Assembly: GCA_031180725.1 (NCBI GenBank) | Contig: JAPSLO010000006.1 | Span: 186,001 to 250,000, forward strand | Direction: 5' to 3' | Source of the DNA: Roseomonas sp. | GTDB taxonomy: Bacteria; Pseudomonadota; Alphaproteobacteria; Acetobacterales; Acetobacteraceae | DNA length: 64,000 nucleotides | Part shown: positions 24,669 to 33,854 of the stretch, piece after piece | Numbering within the stretch: position 1 is the first letter of the stretch | Layout of the letters: each line of letters opens with the position of its first letter | Notes under the pieces: generated by a model | What the model was told of the DNA's origin: nothing | Seen by the model: only the letters and a program-made list of their open reading frames with translations | Database searches by the model: none | Translations under genes and position numbers: made by a program

Positions 24669-25715
24669 TCAGCTCAGCCAACGATGCAGGTTGTCACGCA
24701 CGAAGGCGTCGTCGGTCAGGTGCGGATAGCGGGCGCTGACCGCGCTCAGCAGCTCCGCCTGGCCGGGCGAAAGGCCCTCCTTCGGGTCCAGGCACCAGAT
24801 ACCCTCCAGCAGCCCCTGCCGGCGCAGCACTTCGTGGCAGCCGGCGATCACGCCATGGAAGGCATTGGCCACGTCGAAGACGGCGGCGTTCATCTCCGTC
24901 ACCTGCGCATCCAGGGCCAGAAGGTCCGGCGGAATGGGCCCATCCCCCAGGGCGCGGCAGCGCCGGTGCAGCTCCACCGCCGCGCGCGTCCAGACCGACC
25001 AGTGGCCCAGAAGCCCGCCCACGATGCGCAGCGGCCTGGCGCCGCCCAGATCGAAGGGCGTCAGCAGATCGGCCACGATGTGATCGTCATTGCCGGTGTA
25101 GAGCGCGATGCGCTCCGCCGCGTCCGCTTCCAGCACGCCGCGCAGCACGTCGAGCGTCGCATAGCGGTTGAAGGGCGCGATCTTGATGGCGACGGCGTTC
25201 TCGATCTGCGCGAAGCGGCGCCAGAAGGTGGCGGGCAGCGGCAGGCCACCGACGGCCGGCTGCAGGTAGAAGCCCATCAGCGGCATCTCCGCTGCCACCG
25301 CCCGGCAATGCGCGATCAGCTCATCCTCGCTGGCGCCTTTCCAGGCCGCCAGGGAAAGCAGCACGGCGTGGTAGCCCAGGCCGCGCGCCACCTGCGCTTC
25401 CTTCACGGCCTGCGCGGTGCGACCGATGGCGCCGGCCACCAGGATAGGCTTCCGCGGCTGCTCGGAGGCCGCCTCCGCCGCGATGCGCAGCACAGGCTCG
25501 TAGAGGCCGACTTCGCGGATGGCGAACTGCGTGGTGTGCACGCCCACCGCCAGCCCGCCCGATCCCGCATCCAGGTAGTAGCGGGCCAGCGCCTTCTGCC
25601 GACGGACATCCAGGCTGCGGTCGGCACGCAGCGCCAGCGGATGGGCCGGTATCACGCAGCCGGCGCGCAGCCTGCCCAGAAGCTCCTGTGGCCAATCCTG
25701 CCAGCGCAGCCTCAT
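24669..25715 (-). CDS. DapA/dihydrodipicolinate synthase-superfamily protein
   Basis: The 348-residue protein looks like a (beta/alpha)8 aldolase of the DHDPS/NAL superfamily: an N-terminal IPAHPLALRADRSLD segment, GSGGLAVGVHTTQF in place of the usual G(T/S)TGE region, and AVAIKIAPFNRYATL near residue 165, whose Lys fits the Schiff-base position. It is longer than classical DapA (~290) and lacks the strict GTTGE motif, so it is not expected to be lysine-biosynthetic DapA. Its ATG overlaps the stop of the epimerase gene (TGATG), so the pair is translationally coupled. Probably an aldolase or hydratase on a keto-acid. Confidence 0.8.
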   Translation of the reverse strand: MRLRWQDWPQELLGRLRAGCVIPAHPLALRADRSLDVRRQKALARYYLDAGSGGLAVGVHTTQFAIREVGLYEPVLRIAAEAASEQPRKPILVAGAIGRTAQAVKEAQVARGLGYHAVLLSLAAWKGASEDELIAHCRAVAAEMPLMGFYLQPAVGGLPLPATFWRRFAQIENAVAIKIAPFNRYATLDVLRGVLEADAAERIALYTGNDDHIVADLLTPFDLGGARPLRIVGGLLGHWSVWTRAAVELHRRCRALGDGPIPPDLLALDAQVTEMNAAVFDVANAFHGVIAGCHEVLRRQGLLEGIWCLDPKEGLSPGQAELLSAVSARYPHLTDDAFVRDNLHRWLS

Positions 25716-26737
25716 CAGAACCTCCCGTCCCGCACTTCGAACTTGGTGGGTTTGCCGAGCGCGCGCCCGCCGCCCTGCACCCAATCCGCCACCCAATGGA
25801 TCATGCGTTCCAGCGGCACCTTGGGGTAGCCGAACAGCGCGAAGGCCCAGGCGGCGTTGGACAGCAACGCCTCCGGCGCTTCCTGCCCGCTGAATGCCGG
25901 CGGCTTGCCCATCAGCGCCCCGAAGCGCTGCGCCAGCCAGCGAATCGAGACGGTCTCCGGTCCCGTTACATTCATGATCGGGCAGGCGGCATCGGCGTGG
26001 CGCAGGGCGCGCAGCGTCCAGGCATTGGCGTCGCCCTGCCAGATCACATTGGCGTGCCCCATGGCCAGCGGCACCTGCGCGCCGGTCCAGACCTTGGTCG
26101 CCACGTCGTGCAGCACGCCGTAGCGCAGGTCGATGGCGTAGTTGAGCCGGATGCCGAACAGCCGCGTGCCGCGCGCCGCGCCGGCATGCTGGAAGACGCG
26201 TTCGCGCCCCAGGCAGCTCGCCGCATATTCGCCGACCGGGGCTGGCGGCACGCTCTCATCCGGTTGCGGCCCGTTCACCGGCACCAGCGGCAGCACATTG
26301 CCGGTGGAGAAGAACACGATGCGCGAGGCCGCCCAGCGTTCCGCCACCATCGCCGGCAGCACGACATTCATTTGCCAGGTCAGCGCCTCGTTGCCGGTGG
26401 AGCCGAATTTGCGGGCCGCCATGTAGATGACATTGGGCGTCTCGGGCAGCGCGGCGAGTGCGGCGCGGTCGGTGAGTTCCGCCGAGAGGCATTCGATGCC
26501 CCACCCCTCCAGCCTCTCCCGCAGCCCGGGTTCGGACCAGCGCGCCACGGCGATCACGCGGCGGGCGGGGTCGGCGCGCTTGGCCAGGCGGCAAAGCGTG
26601 GGGCCCATTTTGCCGCCCGCCCCCAGTACCAGGATGTCCCCGGGCACCGCCGCCAGGTCGGCGCGCAGCGCTTCGTCGGGCCGGGAGAGCACCTCCTCCA
26701 GTTCCGCCTCGTCGGCGATGGCCATGGGCCAGTCCAT
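25715..26737 (-). CDS. NAD-dependent epimerase/dehydratase-family protein
   Basis: The 340-residue extended SDR has the cofactor loop LGAGGKMGP near residues 38-46. The usual YxxxK pair is not present in its standard form; the region near residue 168 reads GEYAASCLGRERVFQ, so the activating Tyr is present but the Lys is replaced. A bound NAD(P) role is likely, classical epimerisation less certain. It is the first gene of a three-gene minus-strand unit with the DHDPS-like and DHFR-like genes. It diverges from the formate dehydrogenase operon across 146 bases. Confidence 0.78.
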   Translation of the reverse strand: MDWPMAIADEAELEEVLSRPDEALRADLAAVPGDILVLGAGGKMGPTLCRLAKRADPARRVIAVARWSEPGLRERLEGWGIECLSAELTDRAALAALPETPNVIYMAARKFGSTGNEALTWQMNVVLPAMVAERWAASRIVFFSTGNVLPLVPVNGPQPDESVPPAPVGEYAASCLGRERVFQHAGAARGTRLFGIRLNYAIDLRYGVLHDVATKVWTGAQVPLAMGHANVIWQGDANAWTLRALRHADAACPIMNVTGPETVSIRWLAQRFGALMGKPPAFSGQEAPEALLSNAAWAFALFGYPKVPLERMIHWVADWVQGGGRALGKPTKFEVRDGRF

Positions 26738-26883
26738 GCCGCTTCCCCCTGCTGTTGCGCCGCCAGCATGGGCGGGCGGCGCGCCCCGCGCCAGTCCCTC
26801 GGCGCCTCGCAGGGGATGACCAGGGATCGCGGGGCCAGCTGCCGCGTTGCTTTAGCCTGGGGATGGTTTCGGGGTTCGCGAAG

Positions 26884-27093
26884 ATGGTGGAACTCAGCTC
26901 GGCGCGCCGCGGTCTGCTGCGTCTCTTTGGTGTCGCGGCGGGCGGCGCCGCTGCCGGCTCCGCCCAGGCCTTCAACGCCGATGGCGAGCGTCGTGACATT
27001 CGGGCGGAGCCGGAGACAGAGGCAGAAAAGCGCAAGCCCCGCTATCGCGAGACGGATCACGTGCGGGACTTCTACCGCACCAACCGGAGCTGA
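26884..27093 (+). CDS. Formate dehydrogenase-region Tat-target small protein
   Basis: The 69-residue product matches the small family encoded immediately before respiratory formate dehydrogenases: a twin-arginine signal (SSARRGLLRLFG at residues 5-16, hydrophobic stretch, AQA) followed by a short charged segment ending YRETDHVRDFYRTNRS. The YRET-HV--YY/FY ending is the family hallmark. It is presumed to help maturation or export of the large subunit; its exact role is not established as far as I know. ATG 26884 puts the RR pair at the usual distance; ATG 26863 would add seven residues. It ends six bases before fdhA. Confidence 0.85.
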   Translation: MVELSSARRGLLRLFGVAAGGAAAGSAQAFNADGERRDIRAEPETEAEKRKPRYRETDHVRDFYRTNRS

Positions 27094-27099
27094 CGCGTC

Positions 27100-30054
27100 A
27101 TGCTGGTGAAGCGTTCCGAGGCCCGCGCGACGCGCCAGCGTCTGGCCGCGGCCTATGCCGGCCTGTCTGCCGGCAGCCTGGACCGGCGCAGCTTCCTGGC
27201 GCAGGCCGGGCTGGGGGCAGGGGGGCTGGCGGCGCTGGGCAGCCTGCCCATGGGCCGCGCCCGCGCCGCGACGGAAACGGTGGACCGGCGCGTGCCGCCC
27301 ACCATCGTCAAGAACATCTGCACCCATTGCTCCGTCGGCTGCACCGTGACGGCGGAGGTCCAGAACGGCGTCTGGACCGGGCAGGAGCCCACCTTCGACA
27401 GCCCGATCAACCGCGGCACGCATTGCGCCAAGGGCGCCTCGGTGCGCGAGATCGTGCTGGGCGGGCGGCGCCTGCGGTACCCGCTGAAGCTGGTGGATGG
27501 GGAATGGCGTCGCCTCTCCTGGGACCAGGCCCTGCAGGAGATCTGCGACAAGCTGTTGGAGATTCGCCAGCGCAGCGGTCCGGATTCCGTCTACTGGCTG
27601 GGCAGCGCCAAGTTCACCAATGAGGCGGCCTATCTGTTCCGCAAGCTGGCCGCCTTCTGGGGCACCAACAACGTCGACCACCAGGCGCGCATCTGCCATT
27701 CGACGACAGTCGCCGGCGTGGCGAATACCTGGGGATATGGCGCCCAGACCAATTCCTACAACGACATCCGCAACGCCAAGACGATGGTCATCATGGGCGG
27801 CAACCCCGCCGAGAGCCATCCGATCGCCATGCAGCACGTGCTGGCGGCACGCGACTTCAACCATGCGCAGATGGTGGTGATCGACCCGCGCTTCACCCGC
27901 ACCGCCGCCCAGGCGCATGAGCATGTGCGCATCCGCCCGGGCACCGACATCCCGGTGGTCTGGGGCATCCTGTGGCACATCTTCCAGAATGGCTGGGAAG
28001 ACCGGGAATTCATCCGCCAGCGCGTCTACGGCATGGAGGAGGTCCGGCGCGAGGTGGAGAAATGGACGCCGGAGGAGGTGGAGCGCGTCACCGGCGTGCC
28101 GGGCGAGCAGCTGAAGCGCATTGCGCGGCTGTTCGCCTTCAACAAGCCCGCGACGCTGATCTGGTGCATGGGCGCCACGCAGAAGACGGTCGGCACGGCG
28201 AATGTGCGTGCCTATTCCATCCTGCTGCTGGCGACCGGCAATGTCGGCCTGCCCGGCACCGGCGCCAACATCTTCCGCGGCCATACCAATGTGCAGGGCG
28301 CTACGGATCTCGGCCTCGATGTCTCGACCCTGCCTGGCTACTACGGGCTGGATGAGGCCGCCTGGCGGCATTTCGCCCGAGTATGGGAGGTGGACTACGA
28401 GTGGATCAAGGGCCGTTTCGGCTCCCAGAAGCTGATGGAGACACCCGGCATCCCCTCCACGCGGTGGTTCGATGCGGTGGTGCTCCCCAAGGAACAGATC
28501 GACCAGCCAGACATCTGCAAGGCGATGCTGGTCTTCGGCCATGGCGGGAACACGGTCAGCCGCATGCCGGAAGCGGTGAAGGCGCTTGAGAAGCTGGAGC
28601 TGCTGGTGGTGGCGGACCCGCACCCCACCACCTATTCCCAGATCAGCGACCGGAAGAACGGCACCTATCTTCTCCCTATGGCCTCCGGCTTCGAGTTCGA
28701 GGGCAGCCGCGTCGCCTCCAATCGGTCGCTGCAATGGGGCTTCAAGATCGTGGACCCCATTTTCGAGTGCCGCAACGACTACGACGTGATGTACGACATC
28801 GCGCGGCGCTGCGGCTTCGCGCAGGAGATGTTCAAGCACATTGCCGTGCAGGATGGCCGCGTTTCGGCCGAGGACATCCTTCGCGAGATGAACCGCGGCC
28901 TCTGGGCGATCGGCTATACCGGCCAGTCGCCGGAGCGGCTGAAGGCGCATCTCCACCACCAGCGCTATTTCGACATCACCACGCTGAGGGCCGGCCCCGA
29001 CGCGCCGGAGGAAGTGCGCGGCGACTATTACGGCCTGCCCTGGCCCTGCTGGGGCAAGCCGGAATGGCGGCATCCCGGCACGCACATCCTCTACAACACC
29101 ACGCTGCATGTGAAGGAAGGCGGCGGCACCTTCCGCGCGCGCTTCGGCGTGGAGCGTAACGGAGAGACGCTGCTGGCCGAGGGTTCGTATTCCAAGGGTT
29201 CGGAGATCCAGGACGGCTACCCGGAATTCACCGTGGCCGTGCTGAAGCGCCTGGGCTGGTACAACGAACTGACCGAGGATGAGCGCGCCACCATCGCCCG
29301 GGTGGGGGAGGGCAATGAGGACCGGGTGAGCTGGTCCACCGACCTCTCTGGCGGCATCATCCGCGTGGCGATGGACCATGGCTGCCTGCCCTATGGCAAT
29401 GCGAAGGCGCGTGCCGTGGCCTGGAACCTGCCCGACCCCGTGCCGGTGCATCGCGAGCCGATCTACACCGCCCGCACCGACCTGATCCCCACGCCGGAAC
29501 AGGCCGCCGTTCTGGCCGCCGATCCCAATGCCGCCGCGCCGCGTGGCACCTATCCCACGCTGCGCGACCGTCGCGGCTTCCGCGTGCCGCATCTGGGGCT
29601 TTCGGTGCAGATGCGCAGCCATCAGGTGGCGCGCGACTTCCCCATCATCCTCACCTCCGGCCGGCTGGTGGAATACGAGGGCGGCGGCGAGGAGACGCGC
29701 TCCAACCCCTGGCTGGCGGAACTCCAGCAGGACATGTTCGTCGAGATCCACCCGGCGGATGCCGCGGCACGCAATATCCGCGCGGGCCAGCATGTCTGGG
29801 TGCTGGGGGCGGAGAACCAGGCCCGGGTCCGGGTGAAGGCGCTGGTCACGGAGCGCGTGGGCCGCGGCGTCGCCTTCATGCCCTTCCATTTCGGCGGCTG
29901 GTGGCAGGGCGAGGATCGCCGGCGCTTCTACCCGCCCGGCACCGATCCGATCGTGCTCGGCGAAAGTGTGAACACTGTCACGACCTATGGCTATGACCCC
30001 GTCACCTTCATGCAGGAGACGAAGGTCACCCTGGTCCAGATCCAGGCGGCCTGA
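27100..30054 (+). CDS. fdhA: Respiratory formate dehydrogenase, catalytic molybdenum/tungsten subunit (Cys type)
   Basis: The 984-residue periplasmic enzyme oxidises formate to CO2. It has a twin-arginine signal with the RR at residues 29-30 behind an unusually long 28-residue n-region, a [4Fe-4S] motif C74-x2-C77-x3-C81 with C109, and the Mo/W ligand Cys199 followed by His200 (ARICHSTT), replacing the selenocysteine of E. coli FdnG/FdoG. The C-terminal molybdopterin-binding domain is present (TSGRLVEYEGGGEETRSN near 860). Electrons pass to the FdhB iron-sulphur subunit encoded 11 bases downstream and then to the cytochrome b subunit. The whole protein is intact, in line with FDH alpha chains of about 960-1000 residues. 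Confidence 0.97.
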   Translation: MLVKRSEARATRQRLAAAYAGLSAGSLDRRSFLAQAGLGAGGLAALGSLPMGRARAATETVDRRVPPTIVKNICTHCSVGCTVTAEVQNGVWTGQEPTFDSPINRGTHCAKGASVREIVLGGRRLRYPLKLVDGEWRRLSWDQALQEICDKLLEIRQRSGPDSVYWLGSAKFTNEAAYLFRKLAAFWGTNNVDHQARICHSTTVAGVANTWGYGAQTNSYNDIRNAKTMVIMGGNPAESHPIAMQHVLAARDFNHAQMVVIDPRFTRTAAQAHEHVRIRPGTDIPVVWGILWHIFQNGWEDREFIRQRVYGMEEVRREVEKWTPEEVERVTGVPGEQLKRIARLFAFNKPATLIWCMGATQKTVGTANVRAYSILLLATGNVGLPGTGANIFRGHTNVQGATDLGLDVSTLPGYYGLDEAAWRHFARVWEVDYEWIKGRFGSQKLMETPGIPSTRWFDAVVLPKEQIDQPDICKAMLVFGHGGNTVSRMPEAVKALEKLELLVVADPHPTTYSQISDRKNGTYLLPMASGFEFEGSRVASNRSLQWGFKIVDPIFECRNDYDVMYDIARRCGFAQEMFKHIAVQDGRVSAEDILREMNRGLWAIGYTGQSPERLKAHLHHQRYFDITTLRAGPDAPEEVRGDYYGLPWPCWGKPEWRHPGTHILYNTTLHVKEGGGTFRARFGVERNGETLLAEGSYSKGSEIQDGYPEFTVAVLKRLGWYNELTEDERATIARVGEGNEDRVSWSTDLSGGIIRVAMDHGCLPYGNAKARAVAWNLPDPVPVHREPIYTARTDLIPTPEQAAVLAADPNAAAPRGTYPTLRDRRGFRVPHLGLSVQMRSHQVARDFPIILTSGRLVEYEGGGEETRSNPWLAELQQDMFVEIHPADAAARNIRAGQHVWVLGAENQARVRVKALVTERVGRGVAFMPFHFGGWWQGEDRRRFYPPGTDPIVLGESVNTVTTYGYDPVTFMQETKVTLVQIQAA

Positions 30055-30065
30055 GGAGGCACGAC

Positions 30066-30665
30066 ATGGCGCGTCTCGTCTTCCTCTGCGACAGCGACCG
30101 CTGCATCGAATGCAACGCTTGCGTCACCGCCTGCAAGAACGAGCACGAGGTGCCCTGGGGCATCAACCGGCGCCGCGTGGTGACCATCAATGACGGCAAG
30201 CCGGGGGAACGCAGCATCTCCATGGCTTGCATGCACTGCACGGATGCACCCTGTGCTGCGGTCTGCCCGGTCTCCTGCTTCTACGGCACGGCGGATGAGC
30301 TGGTGCTGCACGACAAGGATCTGTGCATCGGCTGCGGCTACTGCTTCTACGCCTGCCCCTTCGGCGCCCCGCAATACCCGCGGCTGGGAAATTTCGGGGG
30401 GCGTGGCAAGATGGACAAGTGCACCTACTGCGCCGGCGGCCCGCAGGCGGACAACAGCCCAGCCGAATACGCCCAGTACGGCAGCAATCGCATCGCCGAA
30501 GGCAAGCTACCGCTCTGTGCGGAAATGTGCAGCACCAAGGCGCTGATGGCCGGGGATCAGGCGGTGATCGCCGATATCTACCGCGAGCGCGTGCAGAAGC
30601 GCGGCTTCGGCTCCGGCGCCTGGGGCTGGCGCACCGCCTATCGCACCACCGTGCAGGAGGCCTGA
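30066..30665 (+). CDS. fdh3B: Formate dehydrogenase iron-sulphur subunit (FDH3 beta type)
   Basis: The 199-residue electron-transfer subunit has four cysteine clusters typical of four [4Fe-4S] centres: CIECNACVTAC from residue 14, CMHCTDAPCAAVC near 57-69, CIGCGYCFYAC near 88-98 and CTYC...CAEMC near 119-158. It is short and lacks the C-terminal membrane helix of E. coli FdoH, fitting the FDH3-type beta subunit. A strong GAGGAGG precedes ATG 30066. It sits between the catalytic and cytochrome genes and is presumably carried out with the large subunit by the Tat pathway. Confidence 0.95.
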   Translation: MARLVFLCDSDRCIECNACVTACKNEHEVPWGINRRRVVTINDGKPGERSISMACMHCTDAPCAAVCPVSCFYGTADELVLHDKDLCIGCGYCFYACPFGAPQYPRLGNFGGRGKMDKCTYCAGGPQADNSPAEYAQYGSNRIAEGKLPLCAEMCSTKALMAGDQAVIADIYRERVQKRGFGSGAWGWRTAYRTTVQEA

Positions 30666-30669
30666 GGCC

Positions 30670-31956
30670 ATGCGCGCCATCTTCCTGGCTGTGCTGCTGC
30701 TGACGGCAGTACCGGCGCTGTCCCAGCCCGCGCCTTTGCAGGCGGTGGACCCGTCCGTCCAATCCGCCACGCCGCCGACAGATCGGCCCGAGCCGGTCCC
30801 GCAAGGACAGCCGGCCCAGGCACCGGGCGTGCCTGCCGGCGGCGCGGATGTGCAATCCGCCGCGCCCGAGGTTGGCGCGGGCCGGGGCGACGCCGCGCCG
30901 AATGCCAGTGGCGCGAATACCGGTCAGCCGGCCAGCAGCGATCCGCAGCGGCCCACCGGTGCCGCGCCCACCGCTCTGCCCCGCCCAGCAGCGCCGCAAG
31001 ATCCCGGCCTCCCGCCTATGCCGCGCGCGCCGATGAATGCGCGCGGCGATGTCAGCGCCGAGGAGCTGGAGTTGCAGCGTATCCGCGAAGGTGGCGTGGT
31101 GGATGGGCGCGTCAGCATTCCGAACCAATCCGCCGGCATCCTCATCCAGCCAGAGGGCCGGGACTGGCGCCAGTTCCGCACCCGCGTCCTCACCATCGGC
31201 GGGCTGGCGGCGCTGGCAATCGCCGTGCTGGCGCTCGCCATCTTCTTCACCCTGCGCGGCCCCACGCGGATCGATGCCGGCCGCTCCGGCCGGAAGGTGC
31301 TGCGCTTCACGCTGACGGAGCGCGTGACGCACTGGATGGTGGCGGTCAGCTTCGTGCTGCTGGCGCTGACCGGGCTGAACATCACCTATGGCGCCTATGT
31401 GCTGCGCCCGCTGATCGGGCCGGAAGCCTTCACCACGCTCACGCTCTGGGGTCAGGCGGTGCACCAGTATCTGGCCTTCGCCTTCCTGCTGGGCATCCTG
31501 ATCATGCTAGTGCGCTGGGCGGGCCAAAACATCCCGCGGCGGGTTGATTGGGAATGGATCCGCGCGGGTGGGCCGTTGGCGAAATCGCATCCGCCGGCGG
31601 GCAAGTTCAACGCCGCTCAGAAGGCGCTCTATTGGTTGTCCATGCTGGCGGGCCTGGCGCTCAGCGTCACCGGCATCTTGCTGATGGCGCCTTACCTGCT
31701 GGACAATGTGACCCTGCAGCAATGGGCGCATGTGGCGCATGGGCTGCTGGCGATGGGCATGATCGCGATGATCCTGGGCCACATCTATATCGGCACCATC
31801 GGCATGGAAGGCGCCTTCGAGGGGATGCGCGACGGCGAGGTGGACTACAACTGGGCGCGTGAGCACCACAGCGCCTGGCTGGCCGAGGAAGTGGCCAATG
31901 CCCGCCGCACCGTCGCGCCGGATGCCGTGCCGGGCCGCACCGCCGGCGCGGACTGA
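30670..31956 (+). CDS. Formate dehydrogenase cytochrome b subunit with long Pro/Ala-rich N-terminal extension
   Basis: The 428-residue membrane subunit passes electrons from FdhB to quinone. Residues 1-19 form a signal peptide or first anchor; 20-125 are a Pro/Ala/Gly/Gln-rich linker with no predicted fold; residues 172-195 are a transmembrane helix. The rest is the four-helix cytochrome b556 domain, with His ligands in RVTHWMVAVSF (His221), GQAVHQYLAF and AHVAHGLLAM/ILGHIYIG. E. coli FdoI is only ~211 residues, so the first half is an addition seen in some alphaproteobacterial enzymes. It follows fdh3B after four bases and ends convergent with the deaminase. Confidence 0.92.
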   Translation: MRAIFLAVLLLTAVPALSQPAPLQAVDPSVQSATPPTDRPEPVPQGQPAQAPGVPAGGADVQSAAPEVGAGRGDAAPNASGANTGQPASSDPQRPTGAAPTALPRPAAPQDPGLPPMPRAPMNARGDVSAEELELQRIREGGVVDGRVSIPNQSAGILIQPEGRDWRQFRTRVLTIGGLAALAIAVLALAIFFTLRGPTRIDAGRSGRKVLRFTLTERVTHWMVAVSFVLLALTGLNITYGAYVLRPLIGPEAFTTLTLWGQAVHQYLAFAFLLGILIMLVRWAGQNIPRRVDWEWIRAGGPLAKSHPPAGKFNAAQKALYWLSMLAGLALSVTGILLMAPYLLDNVTLQQWAHVAHGLLAMGMIAMILGHIYIGTIGMEGAFEGMRDGEVDYNWAREHHSAWLAEEVANARRTVAPDAVPGRTAGAD

Positions 31957-31963
31957 CCCAACG

Positions 31964-32458
31964 CTATTCCGTCGCCCAGGCCCCGATATGCGGGGCCTCG
32001 GCCTCCTCCTCCAGCAGTGGCCCTACCACTTCCACCGGGCGCTGCCCGGCGGCGAAGACGGTGCGGCAGGGCAGGTCCAGCGTCAGATTCTCGGGGTGCG
32101 GTCCGATCAGCGCCTTCAGCCGCCGTTCCGAAAGCGCATAGACCACGCGGCCGATCCCCGCCCAATAGGCCGCGCCCGCGCACATGGCGCAGGGCTCGGC
32201 CGAGCTGACCAGCGTGCAGCCGTGCAGGAACCGAGCGCCGAAGCGCTGCTCGGCCCGCGTGGCCAGCACGCGCTCGGCATGGCCGGTGCCGCCCTCCTCG
32301 GGGAAGGCGTTCTGCTGCTCCATCAGCACCGCGCCATCGGGCCCCACCAGCACCGCGGCGAAGGGGTGCCGTCCGCGTCGCTTCGCCTCCCAGGACAGCG
32401 CGATGGCGCGGCGCAGATGCAGGATGTCCTTCTCGCCGGCCGGCGCCATGCCCTCCAC
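31964..32458 (-). CDS. Cytidine/deoxycytidylate-deaminase-fold nucleoside deaminase
   Basis: The 164-residue zinc deaminase has the catalytic HAE at residues 60-62 and PCAMC at residues 89-93 that bind Zn2+ and activate water. It resembles guanine/adenosine deaminase-like members (TadA/GuaD group), but lacks enough context to pick the base. The length is normal for the family. It follows frmA on the same strand with ten bases between, so it is probably co-transcribed with formaldehyde dehydrogenase even though no functional link is obvious. Confidence 0.88.
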   Translation of the reverse strand: MEGMAPAGEKDILHLRRAIALSWEAKRRGRHPFAAVLVGPDGAVLMEQQNAFPEEGGTGHAERVLATRAEQRFGARFLHGCTLVSSAEPCAMCAGAAYWAGIGRVVYALSERRLKALIGPHPENLTLDLPCRTVFAAGQRPVEVVGPLLEEEAEAPHIGAWATE

Positions 32459-32468
32459 CTGCCGCCCC

Positions 32469-33605
32469 TCAGAACACCACGACGGAGCGGATGGACTTGC
32501 CCTGGTGCATCAGGTCGAAGGCATCATTGATCTCTTCCAGCGGCATGGTGTGGGTGATCAGGTCGTCGATGTTGATCTTCCCCTCCATGTACCAGTCCAC
32601 GATCTTCGGCACATCGGTGCGCCCGCGCGCGCCGCCGAAGGCGGTGCCCTTCCAGACGCGGCCGGTGACGAGCTGGAAGGGACGGGTGCTGATCTCCTTC
32701 CCGGCCTCCGCCACGCCGATGATGATGCTTTCGCCCCAGCCGCGGTGGCAGCATTCCAGCGCCTGGCGCATGACATTCACATTGCCGGTGCAGTCGAAGC
32801 TGAAATCGGCACCACCGCCGGTCAGGTCCACCACGGCCTGCACGACCTTGTCGTTGCCGACCTCCTTCGGGTTGATGAAATGAGTCATCCCGAACTTGCG
32901 GGCCATCTCCTGCTTGGCAGGGTTGAGGTCGACGCCGATGATCTTGTCGGCACCCACCATGCGTGCGCCCTGGATCACGTTCAGCCCGATACCGCCCAGG
33001 CCGAAGACGGCGACATTGGCGCCTGGCCAGACCTTGGCGGTGTAGATCACCGCGCCGATGCCAGTGGTGACGCCGCAGCCGATATAGCAGATCTTGTCGA
33101 AGGGTGCGTCCTCCCTCACCTTCGCCACCGCGATCTCCGGCAGCACGGTGAAGTTCGCGAAGGTGCTGCAGCCCATGTAGTGGAACACGGTGTTGCCGCT
33201 GGCGCTGCTGCGCCCGGCGGGCTCGCAGCTGAAGCGGCTGGTGCCGTCCGGCATCACGCCCTTGCCTTGGGTGGCGCGAATGGCCGTGCACAGGTTGGAT
33301 CGGCGCGACAGGCAGGTTTTGCACTGCCTGCATTCCGGCGTGTAGAGCGGGATCACATGGTCGCCCGGCCTCACGCTGGTGACGCCCGCCCCCACTTCCC
33401 GGACGACGCCGGCGCCTTCATGGCCCAGGATGGCGGGGAACAGCCCTTCGCTGTCCAGCCCATCCAGTGTGTAGGCATCGGTGTGGCAAACGCCGGTGGC
33501 CATCACCTCCACTAGCACCTCGCCGGCCTTCGGGCCTTCCAGATGCACGGTCTCGATGCTCAGCGGCTTCTTCGCTTCCCAGGCGACGGCGGCGCGGACG
33601 TCCAT
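32469..33605 (-). CDS. frmA: S-(hydroxymethyl)glutathione dehydrogenase / class III alcohol dehydrogenase
   Basis: The 378-residue zinc enzyme oxidises the glutathione adduct of formaldehyde to S-formylglutathione with NAD+, and can also reduce S-nitrosoglutathione. The catalytic zinc site is visible as [10 protein letters not shown] with the GHEGAG motif downstream; the structural zinc is the CxxCxxCx7C set [16 protein letters not shown]; the NAD loop is [10 protein letters not shown]. The family fingerprint is very clear. No S-formylglutathione hydrolase gene (frmB) is in the window, so the second step must be encoded elsewhere. It connects naturally to the two formate dehydrogenases flanking it. 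Confidence 0.97.
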   Translation of the reverse strand: MDVRAAVAWEAKKPLSIETVHLEGPKAGEVLVEVMATGVCHTDAYTLDGLDSEGLFPAILGHEGAGVVREVGAGVTSVRPGDHVIPLYTPECRQCKTCLSRRSNLCTAIRATQGKGVMPDGTSRFSCEPAGRSSASGNTVFHYMGCSTFANFTVLPEIAVAKVREDAPFDKICYIGCGVTTGIGAVIYTAKVWPGANVAVFGLGGIGLNVIQGARMVGADKIIGVDLNPAKQEMARKFGMTHFINPKEVGNDKVVQAVVDLTGGGADFSFDCTGNVNVMRQALECCHRGWGESIIIGVAEAGKEISTRPFQLVTGRVWKGTAFGGARGRTDVPKIVDWYMEGKINIDDLITHTMPLEEINDAFDLMHQGKSIRSVVVF

Positions 33606-33854
33606 GCGGTGCTGGTCCTTCTCTCATGGCCGGCACGGCGAAGCGGCCGCGCCCTCGCAGTACAGGTTACACCAGCCAGTCCTCCTGTTGAGCCCGGCCC
33701 GCCCTGCGGCCCGCTTTCGACCCTCAAGCGCACTCAAATGATCTTGCCACCGTTGCGCCGCCTGGCCGGAGGGTCGATCCTCAGGCCCGGAACCATCAGG
33801 GGGAGGCAACGTGTCCCGGAAGGCCGGACCGGCTGCGCGCCGGGGATGCGCGAC

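Noticed and set aside
26800-26862. Sigma-54 promoter before the formate dehydrogenase genes
   Set aside because: A GTTGC element is present, but the GG pair at the correct distance upstream is missing.
27694-27705. Selenocysteine-type formate dehydrogenase
   Set aside because: The catalytic codon is TGC (Cys199), not TGA, and no bacterial SECIS-like hairpin is needed or obvious.
26554-29889. Very long open frame antisense to fdhA
   Set aside because: In high-GC DNA the frame opposite a strongly coding gene often stays open. Its translation is His/Arg/Gln-rich without any family motif, while the plus-strand gene has full catalytic motifs.
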